Shown: in pieces, positions 29,013-37,448 of the stretch
Layout: each line of letters opens with the position of its first letter
How positions within the stretch are numbered: position 1 is the first letter of the stretch
Source of the DNA: Clostridia bacterium
GTDB taxonomy: Bacteria; Bacillota; DULZ01
Length of the DNA stretch: 64,000 nt
Assembly: GCA_012840125.1 (NCBI GenBank)
Contig: DULZ01000061.1
Location: 26,810-90,809 of the forward strand
Reading direction: 5' to 3'
The notes under the pieces: generated by a model
The model's database searches: none
The model's input: the letters and a program-made list of their open reading frames with translations, nothing else
Told to the model about the DNA's origin: nothing
Program-made: the position numbers and the translations under genes

Positions 29013-30599
29013 TTGAGAATTCAGTTCTTTGGCGCTGCCGAAACAGTCACCGGTTCTTGCTATATGGTGGACACCGGCATCTACAAGTTCTTAGTAGATT
29101 GCGGCTTATTTCAAGGTGGAAAAAACATTAAAGAGAGGAACTACAGCGATTTCCCTTTCGATCCGTCAGAAGTTGACTTTTTGCTGCTCACTCATGCGCA
29201 CATCGATCATTGCGGTCTGATCCCCAAACTATATAAACACGGCTTTAAAGGACCCGTCATCGCTACGGCCCCGACGGTGGAACTGTGTACCGCCGTCCTG
29301 CCGGACAGCGGTTTTATTCAGGAGATGGAGGTGGAACGCAAGAACAGGAAATACCAGCGCTCCGGCCTCCCCCTTTTAGAGCCTATTTATACCGCAGCTG
29401 AAGCGCAGCATTGTTTGCAATATTTCCAAGGCGTCAACTATGATGAATTTTGGCAAATCAAACCCGGCATCACCGTTCGTTTTAAAGATGCCGGGCATAT
29501 TTTGGGTTCCGCCATCGTGGAGATTTGGCTTGAATCCGGAACCGGCACGTGCAAATTAGTTTTTACCGGAGATCTAGGCAATTTCGACAGGTCAATGACT
29601 AACGACCCATCTCCCATCGATCATGCCAACTATTTGATTATCGAATCTACTTATGGGGATCGCCGGCACAAGGAGATAGGAAACCGCCGGGAGATCCTCG
29701 CCGAGATCATTCATGACACCTTTAAACGTGGAGGCAATGTCATTATACCTGCCTTTGCCATCGAAAGAACCCAAGACTTGTTATACAACTTGCACCTTCT
29801 CATCGAGGAAAACAAAATTCAAGGAAAAGACATTTACATTGACAGCCCTTTGGCTATCACAGCCACGGAGATTTTCTGCCGGCACCAGCACCTGTTTGAT
29901 GAAGAATTTGCCGAACTGAGGCGGGCTAAGCAAGGCCACTGCCCCCTGTATCTCCCCGGACTTCGTTTCAGCCGGACGGCGGAAGAATCCATGGCCCTTA
30001 ACCGGATTAAAAGCGGGGCCATTATCATCTCAGCCAGCGGCATGGCCGATGCAGGTAGGATCAAACATCATCTAAAGCATAATTTGTGGAGGCCGGAGTC
30101 AACTGTAGTTTTTATTGGTTACCAAGCACCCGGTACCCTCGGAAGACGTCTCATCGACGGCGAAAAGCAGGTTAGGATCCACGGGGAAGAAATCAAAGTG
30201 CAAGCTCAAATTGTCAACTTGGAGGGCTTTTCCGCCCACGCAGACCAGCAAGGCATCTTGCGGTGGATGAACAACTTCAAGAAGCCGCCGCAAAGAATAT
30301 TTGTCACCCACGGGGAACCCCAATCCGCGATTGCATTGGCCGAACTTTTAAGGGAACAGCTCAAGACAGAAGTAGTTATCCCCAAATACCTGGCACAATA
30401 TGACCTAGTTCCCGAAGAATGGGCGGAACCGGCTGCTGAAACCGCTGTTACCAGAGAAACCCTTTATGATATGGCCCAAAGTATTTACCACCGGCTGACC
30501 GGCATTATCGACCGGCACACCGGCAAGAAAGACACTTACCGGCTGTACAACCTGCTGAACCGCTTGGCGAGCTTAATCGACGAAGGCCCGCAACCATAA
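29013..30599 (+). CDS. MBL-fold beta-CASP nuclease-like protein
   Basis: A 528-residue metallo-beta-lactamase with beta-CASP insert, as in CPSF73 / YsrR-like RNA nucleases. FFGAAETVTGSCY opens the fold; LTHAHIDHCG is the main metal motif, followed by GHILGSA, FTGDLG, and the beta-CASP IPAFAIERTQDLLY. The RMMBL end has FSAHADQQGIL and FVTHGEP. After that comes a helical tail of about 70 residues. It likely processes or degrades RNA. TTG start with a GGGGGTG ribosome site. Confidence 0.87.
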   Translation: MRIQFFGAAETVTGSCYMVDTGIYKFLVDCGLFQGGKNIKERNYSDFPFDPSEVDFLLLTHAHIDHCGLIPKLYKHGFKGPVIATAPTVELCTAVLPDSGFIQEMEVERKNRKYQRSGLPLLEPIYTAAEAQHCLQYFQGVNYDEFWQIKPGITVRFKDAGHILGSAIVEIWLESGTGTCKLVFTGDLGNFDRSMTNDPSPIDHANYLIIESTYGDRRHKEIGNRREILAEIIHDTFKRGGNVIIPAFAIERTQDLLYNLHLLIEENKIQGKDIYIDSPLAITATEIFCRHQHLFDEEFAELRRAKQGHCPLYLPGLRFSRTAEESMALNRIKSGAIIISASGMADAGRIKHHLKHNLWRPESTVVFIGYQAPGTLGRRLIDGEKQVRIHGEEIKVQAQIVNLEGFSAHADQQGILRWMNNFKKPPQRIFVTHGEPQSAIALAELLREQLKTEVVIPKYLAQYDLVPEEWAEPAAETAVTRETLYDMAQSIYHRLTGIIDRHTGKKDTYRLYNLLNRLASLIDEGPQP

Positions 30600-30620
30600 G
30601 CCACCTGGCACATGTTTGAC

Positions 30621-31475
30621 CTATGCATGGGCATAGGTCTTTTTCATGTCCTCAGGCAGCACCAGTTTTCGTACATAAATATTCACTTGAACCACGTGCA
30701 AGGCCGTCATATGCTCCAGCACCTGTTTGACTCGTTCCTGCACGGCATCCAGAAGAGGCGGAAAAGGTTTGCCGTAACGAACCGTCAAATCCATATTAAC
30801 AATGGTACCTTGGGGCACTTCTTCCAAAACAATATTCTGTACTTTGACTACGTCACTGCTAAGCTGGGCCGCCCCTTTTATGATCTGTTCCAACGCCGCG
30901 TTGTCAATATAAAACCTCCCAAAATAATTAAAGGTAGGGCGTACCACCGTTTGATTCACCCAGAGTTGGCTTTTGCTACCGGTTTTCTGCCTTTTGGAGA
31001 ATCGAACATATAAAGGATCAGTCAGCACCCCGGACAGTTTAGGTTTCACGGCTACCGATGGAGCCGGGATCACATGCTTGCCAAAATGCTGCCTGATCTT
31101 CTTGGCTTTGGTGATTTCACTCGGGGAAGCTATATCTTCAATATCCAGGTACAATTCCGGTAGGGGAAGCTCTAACCGGGCGGCGATCTTATTCACCATA
31201 TCTTTGGAGGTTCCCAGGATCAAAACACAGCGCGGCTTCAGAACCTTAAGCTCCTCTTTCACCCCTTGAGCATGATCCGGATCAGTGAATAAAGCCGTTT
31301 TGATAGCACCAATGGCTGTGGCTTGTTTCTTGGCTGAGACACCGGCGACAATTTGGTGCCCTTTGATCAAAAGGCCGTCATCGATAATCACTTCCGCCCC
31401 ATGCTCATGAGCTACCAGAAGGGCCCGATGACTTTTTCCTGTCCCACTGGGACCGACTAGCGCAATCACCTTCAT
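30621..31475 (-). CDS. P-loop ATPase fused to an Asp23/Gls24-like domain
   Basis: About 284 residues. The N-terminal half is a P-loop domain with VGPSGTGKSHRAL at residues 7-19, followed by IIDDGLLIKG. The last 100 residues look like the Asp23/Gls24 alkaline-shock fold, with IVNMDLTVRYG and VVQVNIYVRKL strands. The frame is open to 31547, but the ATG at 31475 has GCAGGTG upstream and puts the P-loop at the N-terminus. Function unknown; possibly an envelope-stress or regulatory ATPase. Convergent with the beta-CASP gene. Confidence 0.75.
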   Translation of the reverse strand: MKVIALVGPSGTGKSHRALLVAHEHGAEVIIDDGLLIKGHQIVAGVSAKKQATAIGAIKTALFTDPDHAQGVKEELKVLKPRCVLILGTSKDMVNKIAARLELPLPELYLDIEDIASPSEITKAKKIRQHFGKHVIPAPSVAVKPKLSGVLTDPLYVRFSKRQKTGSKSQLWVNQTVVRPTFNYFGRFYIDNAALEQIIKGAAQLSSDVVKVQNIVLEEVPQGTIVNMDLTVRYGKPFPPLLDAVQERVKQVLEHMTALHVVQVNIYVRKLVLPEDMKKTYAHA

Positions 31476-31668
31476 AAAAACACCTGCTGTTTTTGCAATT
31501 ATTTCCTTGACTACTATATTATACCCTTGAAGGGGGACCTTTGACAAATAAAAAGATCATTCCGTCCCTGGGTGGCCCGGTCTTTCTGGCCCCGGTTTAG
31601 AAAGAAGATGCCAAGCATGATAAATAATGCTACAATATACATTAAGGAACAGCCACGGGGTGGTCTGC

Positions 31669-32433
31669 ATGTCTGAACAAAGCCTATTCTTAAAATTTAC
31701 TTCCGAACTGTTTGTGGACGGTACGGTTAATGTGCCTTTTCTTTTATTGAAAAGCTATAAGAAAATAGGGATGAACGAAACGGAACTGGTGCTGCTGCTG
31801 CACCTGTGGTCTTGGCACCAGTCGGGTAATCAAGAATACCCTACGCCTCAGGAACTGTCATCTGTAATGACCGTCGAAAGTTCACAAATTCAAACCTTAC
31901 TGGCAGGAATGGTCGAAAAAAAGATCATTTCCATTGAACACCTGTACGATCCTGCCCAGAAGAAATGGATAGACCGCTTTTCTTTTGCCGGCTTGTTTGA
32001 TAAATTGATGGAGAACTGGGCTCTCATGAAAGCGCAGCAGTTGGAAAACGAAGCCCGCAAGGGAGAGCAACTTTCCCCCGAGGTGGCACAAGAATTATTC
32101 CGCGCTTTTGAAGAAGAATTTGGTCGCTTGCTCTCACCCTTTGAAAGCAATCAAATTTTAGAATGGTGCCATGAGGACAGATACTCACCGGAATTGGTTA
32201 TAGAGGCCTTGCGCAAGGCCAGCCTGAGGGGAATAAAAAACCTGAAATATATCGATTCGATCCTTAAAGACTGGCAAAGGAACAATATCCGCACGGTGAA
32301 ACAAGTGGAAGAATATGAAAAGCATTTCCAGACCAGGCAACAACTGAAGAAAAAAGAAACGAAAACCTACCAAATTAAAAGTGATGAAATCAAACGCAAA
32401 ATTGAAAAATACAAGGATGTCTATATGAGCTAA
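31669..32433 (+). CDS. dnaD: DnaD-like primosome protein
   Basis: About 254 residues. The N-terminal winged helix (SLFLKFTSELFVDGTVNVPFLLLKSYKKIG) and the C-terminal DnaD domain with FGRLLSPFESNQILEW and YSPELVIEALRKAS...GIKNLKYIDSILKDW identify the family. It loads the replicative helicase during primosome assembly. ATG 31669 is preferred to the TTG at 31627. It lies 14 bases before a DnaC-like gene, a functional pairing. Confidence 0.88.
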   Translation: MSEQSLFLKFTSELFVDGTVNVPFLLLKSYKKIGMNETELVLLLHLWSWHQSGNQEYPTPQELSSVMTVESSQIQTLLAGMVEKKIISIEHLYDPAQKKWIDRFSFAGLFDKLMENWALMKAQQLENEARKGEQLSPEVAQELFRAFEEEFGRLLSPFESNQILEWCHEDRYSPELVIEALRKASLRGIKNLKYIDSILKDWQRNNIRTVKQVEEYEKHFQTRQQLKKKETKTYQIKSDEIKRKIEKYKDVYMS

Positions 32434-32447
32434 AGGGTGTCGTACCG

Positions 32448-33212
32448 ATGATTAATCACGATCGTCATCATGGAACTGAATACCAGTGTCCCAGGTGCCA
32501 GAACCGCGGTTTTATCATCAAGGATGAAGTTGCTTACCGCTGTCCCTGCATGAAGCAGCGGACCATCGAGCAGTTGTTCCGCCATTCAGGCCTTGGCACG
32601 TTACAACATCAATGCACCTTTGCAAATTTTTCCTTTGCTTACTACCCGGATGTGTATGATGAACAGTTGGGGTTCACTTACTATCAAAATGCCAAAATCG
32701 CTCTCAAGGCTGCGGAAGAGTTCGCCGCGGCTTTTGTAAAAGGCAATTATCACGGGCCCGGGATAGTCTTTACGGGCCCGGTGGGAAGCGGCAAGACTTT
32801 CTTGGCCAGCAGCATTGCCAATTATGTACTGTCTAAAGGAAAACAGGTCTTGTTTACGGTGGTACCTGATTTATTGGACCAGCTTAAAGCTACTTACGAC
32901 CGCTCTGCTCTGGTGGAAACTGATGAGCTAACCATTTTGGAGGGAGCCAGAAACGTTGAACTTCTAATCATGGATGATTTAGGGGCCCATAATTACACGC
33001 CGTGGACGGTAAATAAGATTTATTCCATTTTGAACTACCGGGTTAATCACCAACTGCCAGTAGTCATCACCACCAACTTGAGTCTGGATGAACTGGACAC
33101 GTATCTGGGCGAAAGAACAACCTCCCGTATCTTACAGCTGTGCCGGGTGTACCGTATCGCCAGCGTGCAGGACATTCGATGCCTGAAATCTAAAGAACAC
33201 CTTCACCAGTAA
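32448..33212 (+). CDS. DnaC/DnaI-like helicase-loader ATPase
   Basis: A 254-residue AAA+ protein. The N-terminus has a zinc-binding motif (CPRCQNRG ... CPCMKQR). Walker A is GPVGSGKTFLA and Walker B LLIMDDLGAH; a sensor and Arg finger follow in TNLSLDELDTYLGERTTSRI. It resembles loaders that open the DnaB ring. The upstream DnaD-like gene supports a primosome role. Confidence 0.88.
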   Translation: MINHDRHHGTEYQCPRCQNRGFIIKDEVAYRCPCMKQRTIEQLFRHSGLGTLQHQCTFANFSFAYYPDVYDEQLGFTYYQNAKIALKAAEEFAAAFVKGNYHGPGIVFTGPVGSGKTFLASSIANYVLSKGKQVLFTVVPDLLDQLKATYDRSALVETDELTILEGARNVELLIMDDLGAHNYTPWTVNKIYSILNYRVNHQLPVVITTNLSLDELDTYLGERTTSRILQLCRVYRIASVQDIRCLKSKEHLHQ

Positions 33213-33262
33213 AAAATCCATGGTATTGCAAAACTTTAATTACGATTTAGCAACAATTACGG

Positions 33263-33291
33263 TTGCGTCTGTCAGTCAATGGTTGTATAAT
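33263..33291 (+). promoter_or_regulatory. Promoter of pduL
   Basis: TTGCGT 33263-33268, 17-base spacer, TATAAT 33286-33291. Confidence 0.7.
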
Positions 33292-33367
33292 AACAGTGAA
33301 CGGAATAATTTTCAGGGTAAACGGTAATTTGGTGCGGCCCAGCAGTCTGTGAGAGGGGGAAATCTAG

Positions 33368-33970
33368 ATGGAAATGTTAAGAATACCAATTGGGGTTTCC
33401 AATCGCCACGTTCATTTGTCCCAAGAGCATCTGGAGCAGCTCTTTGGTCCGGGGTACGAATTAACATTTTGGAAGGAGTTAGGACAACCCGGCCAATATG
33501 CCTGCAAAGAGGTAGTCTCCGTAGTAGGCACCAAGGGAATTATTGAAAACGTCAGAATCATAGGCCCCGTAAGGAAACAAACTCAGGTGGAAATTTCCAG
33601 AACCGATGCTTTTAAACTGGGAATTAAAGCTCCTATCCGGGAATCCGGTGATTTAGAAGGCACGCCCGGCTGTGTCCTGGTAGGACCTAAGGGCATGGTC
33701 TCCCTGGATTCAGGAGTTATTATAGCAGCAAGACATATCCACATGACACCTCCTATCGCCAGCCAATACGGCCTGCGCGATAAGGACGTGGTCAGTGTAT
33801 TAGTGGAGGGCGAAAGAGGCGTAGTATTCAACAATGTCATCGTGAGAGTCAGTAAGAACTCGGCCCTGGAATTTCACGTTGATATCGATGAAGCCAATGC
33901 CGCTCTGTTGAACACCGGAGAAACGGTCACGATGCTTGATAAAAACCAAGCCCTCTGCTTGGTAGGATAA
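33368..33970 (+). CDS. pduL: Phosphate propanoyltransferase (PduL-type phosphotransacylase)
   Basis: A 200-residue PduL. It has the IPIGVSNRHVHLS opening and the AARHIHMTP motif, both giving His ligands for the zinc pair, and the GP(V/I)R and KDVVSV segments of the two beta-barrels. It exchanges acyl-CoA and acyl phosphate. There is no microcompartment targeting helix or shell gene nearby, so it probably serves as the soluble transacylase for acetyl-CoA or propionyl-CoA, linking the acs and methylmalonyl clusters to ATP synthesis. Promoter and terminator make it a one-gene unit. Confidence 0.93.
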   Translation: MEMLRIPIGVSNRHVHLSQEHLEQLFGPGYELTFWKELGQPGQYACKEVVSVVGTKGIIENVRIIGPVRKQTQVEISRTDAFKLGIKAPIRESGDLEGTPGCVLVGPKGMVSLDSGVIIAARHIHMTPPIASQYGLRDKDVVSVLVEGERGVVFNNVIVRVSKNSALEFHVDIDEANAALLNTGETVTMLDKNQALCLVG

Positions 33971-33975
33971 TATTA

Positions 33976-34004
33976 TGCCCCGACAATCCGTCGGGGTTTT
34001 TTTA
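33976..34004 (+). terminator. Terminator of pduL
   Basis: CCCCGAC pairs with GTCGGGG around a short loop, followed by seven T. Confidence 0.88.
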
Positions 34005-34071
34005 TTTACACACATGCCAGCCTGTGTTATATAATGAAGATAGGTATAACTTGAAGCGCAGGAGGTTTCCC

Positions 34072-34269
34072 ATGAAAATCCCCATTTGTGACACGTGTAA
34101 GGCAAAGAATGTTGAGGGTGTCATTTGCCGCCACTGTGACAATTATTATTGCTACGATTGCCTGGACCTCCATAAATCCAACTTAAGACCATGTCCTACC
34201 TGTGGGGAATTCATTTGTAATGAGTGCTACGACGGCATGATCGAGTGCGACAATGTCAGAAAAAAATAA
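34072..34269 (+). CDS. Small Cys-rich zinc-finger protein
   Basis: A 65-residue protein with five CxxC pairs (CDTC, CRHC, CYDC, CPTC, CNEC) plus His and a last Cys. This fits two or three zinc knuckles of a RING/B-box-like kind. ATG 34072 is preferred to the earlier in-frame start at 34024 because GCAGGAGG precedes it. A TATAAT at 34030-34035 may be its -10. Function unknown. Confidence 0.8.
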   Translation: MKIPICDTCKAKNVEGVICRHCDNYYCYDCLDLHKSNLRPCPTCGEFICNECYDGMIECDNVRKK

Positions 34270-34299
34270 GGCGAAGGATGTTGCTCCTTCGCCTTTAAT
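34270..34299. terminator. Hairpin terminator after the Cys-rich gene
   Basis: GGCGAAGGA pairs with TCCTTCGCC around a six-base loop, then TTTAATC; it also faces the converging tRNA-Arg. Confidence 0.8.
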
Positions 34300-34307
34300 C
34301 TTCTAGT

Positions 34308-34384
34308 TGGCGCGCCCGACAGGATTCGAACCTGTGACCTCCGGACTCGGATTCCGTTACTCTATCCTACTGAGCTACGGGCGC
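34308..34384 (-). tRNA. tRNA-Arg (CCG)
   Basis: Acceptor GCGCCCG / CGGGCGC, G and encoded CCA. Anticodon stem CGGA/TCCG encloses ATCCGAG, anticodon CCG. Confidence 0.94.
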
Positions 34385-34397
34385 AACTGCATATCTA

Positions 34398-34426
34398 ATT
34401 ATAGCTTATAACGCTGCTCATGTCAA
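34398..34426 (-). promoter_or_regulatory. Promoter of tRNA-Arg
   Basis: On the minus strand TTGACA (34426-34421), 17-base spacer, TATAAT (34403-34398). Confidence 0.9.
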
Positions 34427-34530
34427 AAATCTTTTCAAAAAAAACCTGTATCTTGTAATTTTCCCGGGTTGGTTATAATATTGTGTTAGGAACACTGTAT
34501 ACAATATGCCTGCTGGGGGAGGCGGCTTTC

Positions 34531-34665
34531 GTGAACTACCTGGTCACCTGGAGCAGCGGTGAAGAAGTGCATTACTTGTTCTTGCCTCACGGCGCCAATT
34601 TGGAGGAGTATTTGGAAGCAGACAAGAATTATATCGTCACTTGTCTGGAGTTGCCAGAAGCTTAG
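34531..34665 (+). CDS. Short protein of unknown function
   Basis: A 44-residue product from GTG 34531, with GGGGGAGG about eight bases upstream. The frame is open further left, but no ribosome site supports an earlier start. The sequence is acidic (SSGEEVHYLF, NLEEYLEADKNYIV) with no known motif. The stop codon lies within the stem of the terminator that follows. Probably a real small gene. Confidence 0.5.
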   Translation: MNYLVTWSSGEEVHYLFLPHGANLEEYLEADKNYIVTCLELPEA

Positions 34666-34690
34666 CAGCGACCTGCTAAGCTTTTTCTTT
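34657..34690 (+). terminator. Terminator overlapping the end of the short gene
   Basis: AAGCTTAGCAG pairs with CTGCTAAGCTT around a four-base loop, followed by TTTCTTT. The stop TAG is part of the stem. Confidence 0.85.
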
Positions 34691-34759
34691 AGTTGCTAAA
34701 ATTCCCTTCTTGCGATATTATCTTAATAGTACATGATCATTTGCTCTGGTGGTGGTAGT

Positions 34760-35362
34760 GTGTCACAAACTCCCTGGAAAGATGCTTTTGCTAAAGCCAG
34801 AACAAGACTACAGAAAGCTAATCCTGCAATCCTCTCGCTGCATACGGGCATGAACTGGAACGAAACAAACCAGCAATTTTCCTTTTTCTCTCTCGGAAAA
34901 AAATATACAATCTCCTTTCCCGACGGAGATGTTCTGACGGAAGCCGGTCAAACGGCTTCTCCTGCATTTGCTTTGCTTACCCTTCACTACCTGCTTTCAG
35001 AACCTACATTGCCCCAGGGAAATTGGATATCCTTTAAAGAAATCCCCGGCGGTCCCATTTATCAAGCCCCCTTTGAAGCCAGGACAATTGGGAGGCTTTT
35101 TAGAAAAGTCAGTCAGCTTTCCACCTTAGCTCGGGCTTGTGAAAAATTAGACGGGAAAAAGATGGACAGTGGGGACCTGGCCTATTGCTTTGACCTTTTT
35201 CCCCGTGTGCCCGTAGGTCTGGTATGCTGGGAAGGAGACGATGAATTTCCTCCCTCGGGCAATATCCTGTTCGATGCCAACGCAAGACACTTTTTGACGA
35301 CGGAAGACTACGCGGTCATAGGCGAGTATCTTGTTGGGCAGTTACTAAAAGAACTGACTTAA
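34760..35362 (+). CDS. DUF3786-like protein
   Basis: About 200 residues. The pattern of YTISFPDGDV, an ALLTLHYLL helix, WISFKEIPGG, the KVSQLSTLARACEKLDGKK stretch, and FPRVPVGLVCWEGDDEFPPSGNILFD resembles the DUF3786 family. That family is common in acetogens and other strict anaerobes and is sometimes found near corrinoid genes. Function unknown. Start is GTG 34760, or ATG 34733 nine codons earlier; neither has a clear ribosome site. Confidence 0.75.
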   Translation: MSQTPWKDAFAKARTRLQKANPAILSLHTGMNWNETNQQFSFFSLGKKYTISFPDGDVLTEAGQTASPAFALLTLHYLLSEPTLPQGNWISFKEIPGGPIYQAPFEARTIGRLFRKVSQLSTLARACEKLDGKKMDSGDLAYCFDLFPRVPVGLVCWEGDDEFPPSGNILFDANARHFLTTEDYAVIGEYLVGQLLKELT

Positions 35363-35383
35363 TATATAAAAGGAGTAGACGGC

Positions 35384-36229
35384 ATGCAGAAATTGCCGGA
35401 AGAACCTTTAGCAAGTATCAATGCAAAAATTGAATACTACCAGCAGGAATTAGAGGAACTCAAGAATCAAAAGGAGTTTCCTTATCTGTATATCATCGTG
35501 GCCCTACCCGTCACTGCAGTTTTCCTGCTCCTTGCCGTTATTTCCGACGGTTTAATCGACTTCACCGCAGCCATCACAGGAGCCCTCTTTTTTTCATTAT
35601 TAATAACGTGTGCATATTTGGTGCTGTATCAACCGAACAGGGAAGAACTGGAGAACCAAATTCAAAAGCAATTAGCCACCCTATATAGAGAAAAAAACAA
35701 ACTGGAAGCAGGACTCAAAGGAGAAAAGGAAGTGGCCTACATCCTCAGTTGGCTGCCGAAAGAATACATTACTATTAATAACGTTTACCTGTCAGCAGGG
35801 GATATGGACGTGCAGCAATTTGACCATATCGTAGTCGGCCCTCCGGGTGTGATTCACCTTGAAACTAAAACCATTAACGGCGCCGTCCTCATCGATCCTA
35901 AGGGCAACTGGACAGTGCTGAAAGCCTCCCAGCACAAGATCATGCGGGAAGGGATGGACAGCCCTCTACCGCAACTGCAGCGCCATGAGATGATCCTGCA
36001 GGGTTTTCTCAAGCAGGAGTTTCCTGATGAAACCATTCCTATTCACGGCATTGTGGTTATGGCCAACAGCCGCACCATTATTGAAGGTGAAGATCCGCAT
36101 CTTACCGTCCTGAAAAAAGACAAGCTGAATGAATACATAAAGAACCTTCCGGTATCCACTCCGTTGCGCCAGGATTTAATTGGCAAGATTGCTTTAAGTT
36201 TGGTCGAACATCACCAGGACCTTTCTTGA
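35384..36229 (+). CDS. Membrane-anchored NERD-domain protein
   Basis: A 281-residue protein. It has an N-terminal coiled coil (about 10-28), two membrane helices (about 36-85), a second coiled coil, and a NERD nuclease-related domain (about 115-240) with GLKGEKEVAYIL, FDHIVVGPPGVIHLETK and VHGIVVMAN-type strands. The DxxE-K core of a nuclease may be in HIVVGPPG...ETKTING. The substrate is unknown. Ribosome site AAAGGAG. Confidence 0.82.
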   Translation: MQKLPEEPLASINAKIEYYQQELEELKNQKEFPYLYIIVALPVTAVFLLLAVISDGLIDFTAAITGALFFSLLITCAYLVLYQPNREELENQIQKQLATLYREKNKLEAGLKGEKEVAYILSWLPKEYITINNVYLSAGDMDVQQFDHIVVGPPGVIHLETKTINGAVLIDPKGNWTVLKASQHKIMREGMDSPLPQLQRHEMILQGFLKQEFPDETIPIHGIVVMANSRTIIEGEDPHLTVLKKDKLNEYIKNLPVSTPLRQDLIGKIALSLVEHHQDLS

Positions 36230-36332
36230 TAATGTTTTGCTGGGGGGCAGGATTTTTTTCTTATGGCTAGAATTTTTTTTATTTGAAACTAATATTTTCA
36301 ATAATCAGAATGTTCTCAAGGAGGAGTGATTG

Positions 36333-37448
36333 GTGAAGCTTTACGAATACATGGGTAAAGAACTTTTCCGGGAATACGGCATACCGGTCCCCAGAGGAAA
36401 AGTTCTCCGCGACCCGCAAGAGGCAGCACTTATGGCAGAAGAACTCGGGGAAGTTGTGATCAAGACCCAAATATTGTCTGGCAAGCGGGGCAAAGCGGGG
36501 GGCATTAGATTTGCCAGCCATCCCAAGGAAGCTGAAGAACATGCCGCCTTTGTCCTTCAGCAAGAGTTTCACGGCCATAGAGCTCAAGAAATACTGGTAG
36601 AAGAAAAGCTTTTCATTGAACAAGAACTATATTTAGCCATTATCATGGAAGGCTCTTTGAAAGGTCCGTTATTGCTGGCGTCACGCTACGGTGGCATGGA
36701 TATCGAGGAAGTACCCGATCAAGACTTAGTGAAACTGCCCATCGACCTGCACTTGGGCATTCAACCGTATTTCTGCCGCGAAGTAGCTAAACGGCTCGGC
36801 CTGACGGGCGGCCCGGCAAAGCAATTCAATGAACTGCTGCCCAGGTTATACCAGCTTTTCCGCGAGAAAGACTGTGAATTGGTCGAAATCAATCCCCTGG
36901 TTGTTTCGCAAGATAGGTTAATCGCAGCCGACGCTAAAATAACCATCGATGATGAAGCCTTATACCGTCACCCTGAGTTACCAAGGGTGGAAGAACGAAA
37001 CGAAGCAGAACAGAAAGCACATGCCATCGGCCTATCCTTCGTTCAATTGGACGGCGACATTGCCATCATGGCTAACGGAGCGGGTATCACCATGGCTACC
37101 TTGGATGCAATCCAGTATTACGGAGGAGCACCGGCCAACTTCTTGGATGCAGGAGGAGGGGCCAACGTGGAGCAAACCGCCCAGGCCTTGGAATTGTTAC
37201 TCAGCACGAATCCCAAAGCCATTTTCATTAATATTTTTGGCGGCATTACCAGGTGTGACGATGTGGCCCAAGCGTTCCTACAGGTAAATAGACAAAAATC
37301 GATCGACATACCGGTAGTGATTCGTCTAGTCGGTACCAATCAGGACCTAGGCGTGAATCTTCTGGCAGAGCAAGGTATCGTAGCCTACGAAAACATGCAA
37401 GAAGCTGCGATGAAAGTAGTATCCTTGGCGAAAGGGGCAGTGGGATAA
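36333..37448 (+). CDS. sucC: Succinyl-CoA synthetase (ADP-forming), beta subunit
   Basis: About 371 residues with the ATP-grasp fold. YEYMGKELFREYGIPVPRG is the SucC opening; VEINPLVV and ANGAGITMATLDAIQYYGG, GGGANVEQ and NIFGGITRCD are conserved in SucC. It makes ATP while converting succinyl-CoA to succinate, or the reverse. GTG 36333 gives better spacing from AAGGAGGAG than TTG 36330. It opens the nine-kilobase succinate-propionate cluster. Confidence 0.93.
   Translation: MKLYEYMGKELFREYGIPVPRGKVLRDPQEAALMAEELGEVVIKTQILSGKRGKAGGIRFASHPKEAEEHAAFVLQQEFHGHRAQEILVEEKLFIEQELYLAIIMEGSLKGPLLLASRYGGMDIEEVPDQDLVKLPIDLHLGIQPYFCREVAKRLGLTGGPAKQFNELLPRLYQLFREKDCELVEINPLVVSQDRLIAADAKITIDDEALYRHPELPRVEERNEAEQKAHAIGLSFVQLDGDIAIMANGAGITMATLDAIQYYGGAPANFLDAGGGANVEQTAQALELLLSTNPKAIFINIFGGITRCDDVAQAFLQVNRQKSIDIPVVIRLVGTNQDLGVNLLAEQGIVAYENMQEAAMKVVSLAKGAVG

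Noticed and set aside
30612..31013. A 133-codon forward frame opposite the P-loop/Asp23-like gene
   Set aside because: Antisense shadow of a gene with clear domains; no ribosome site and no motif.
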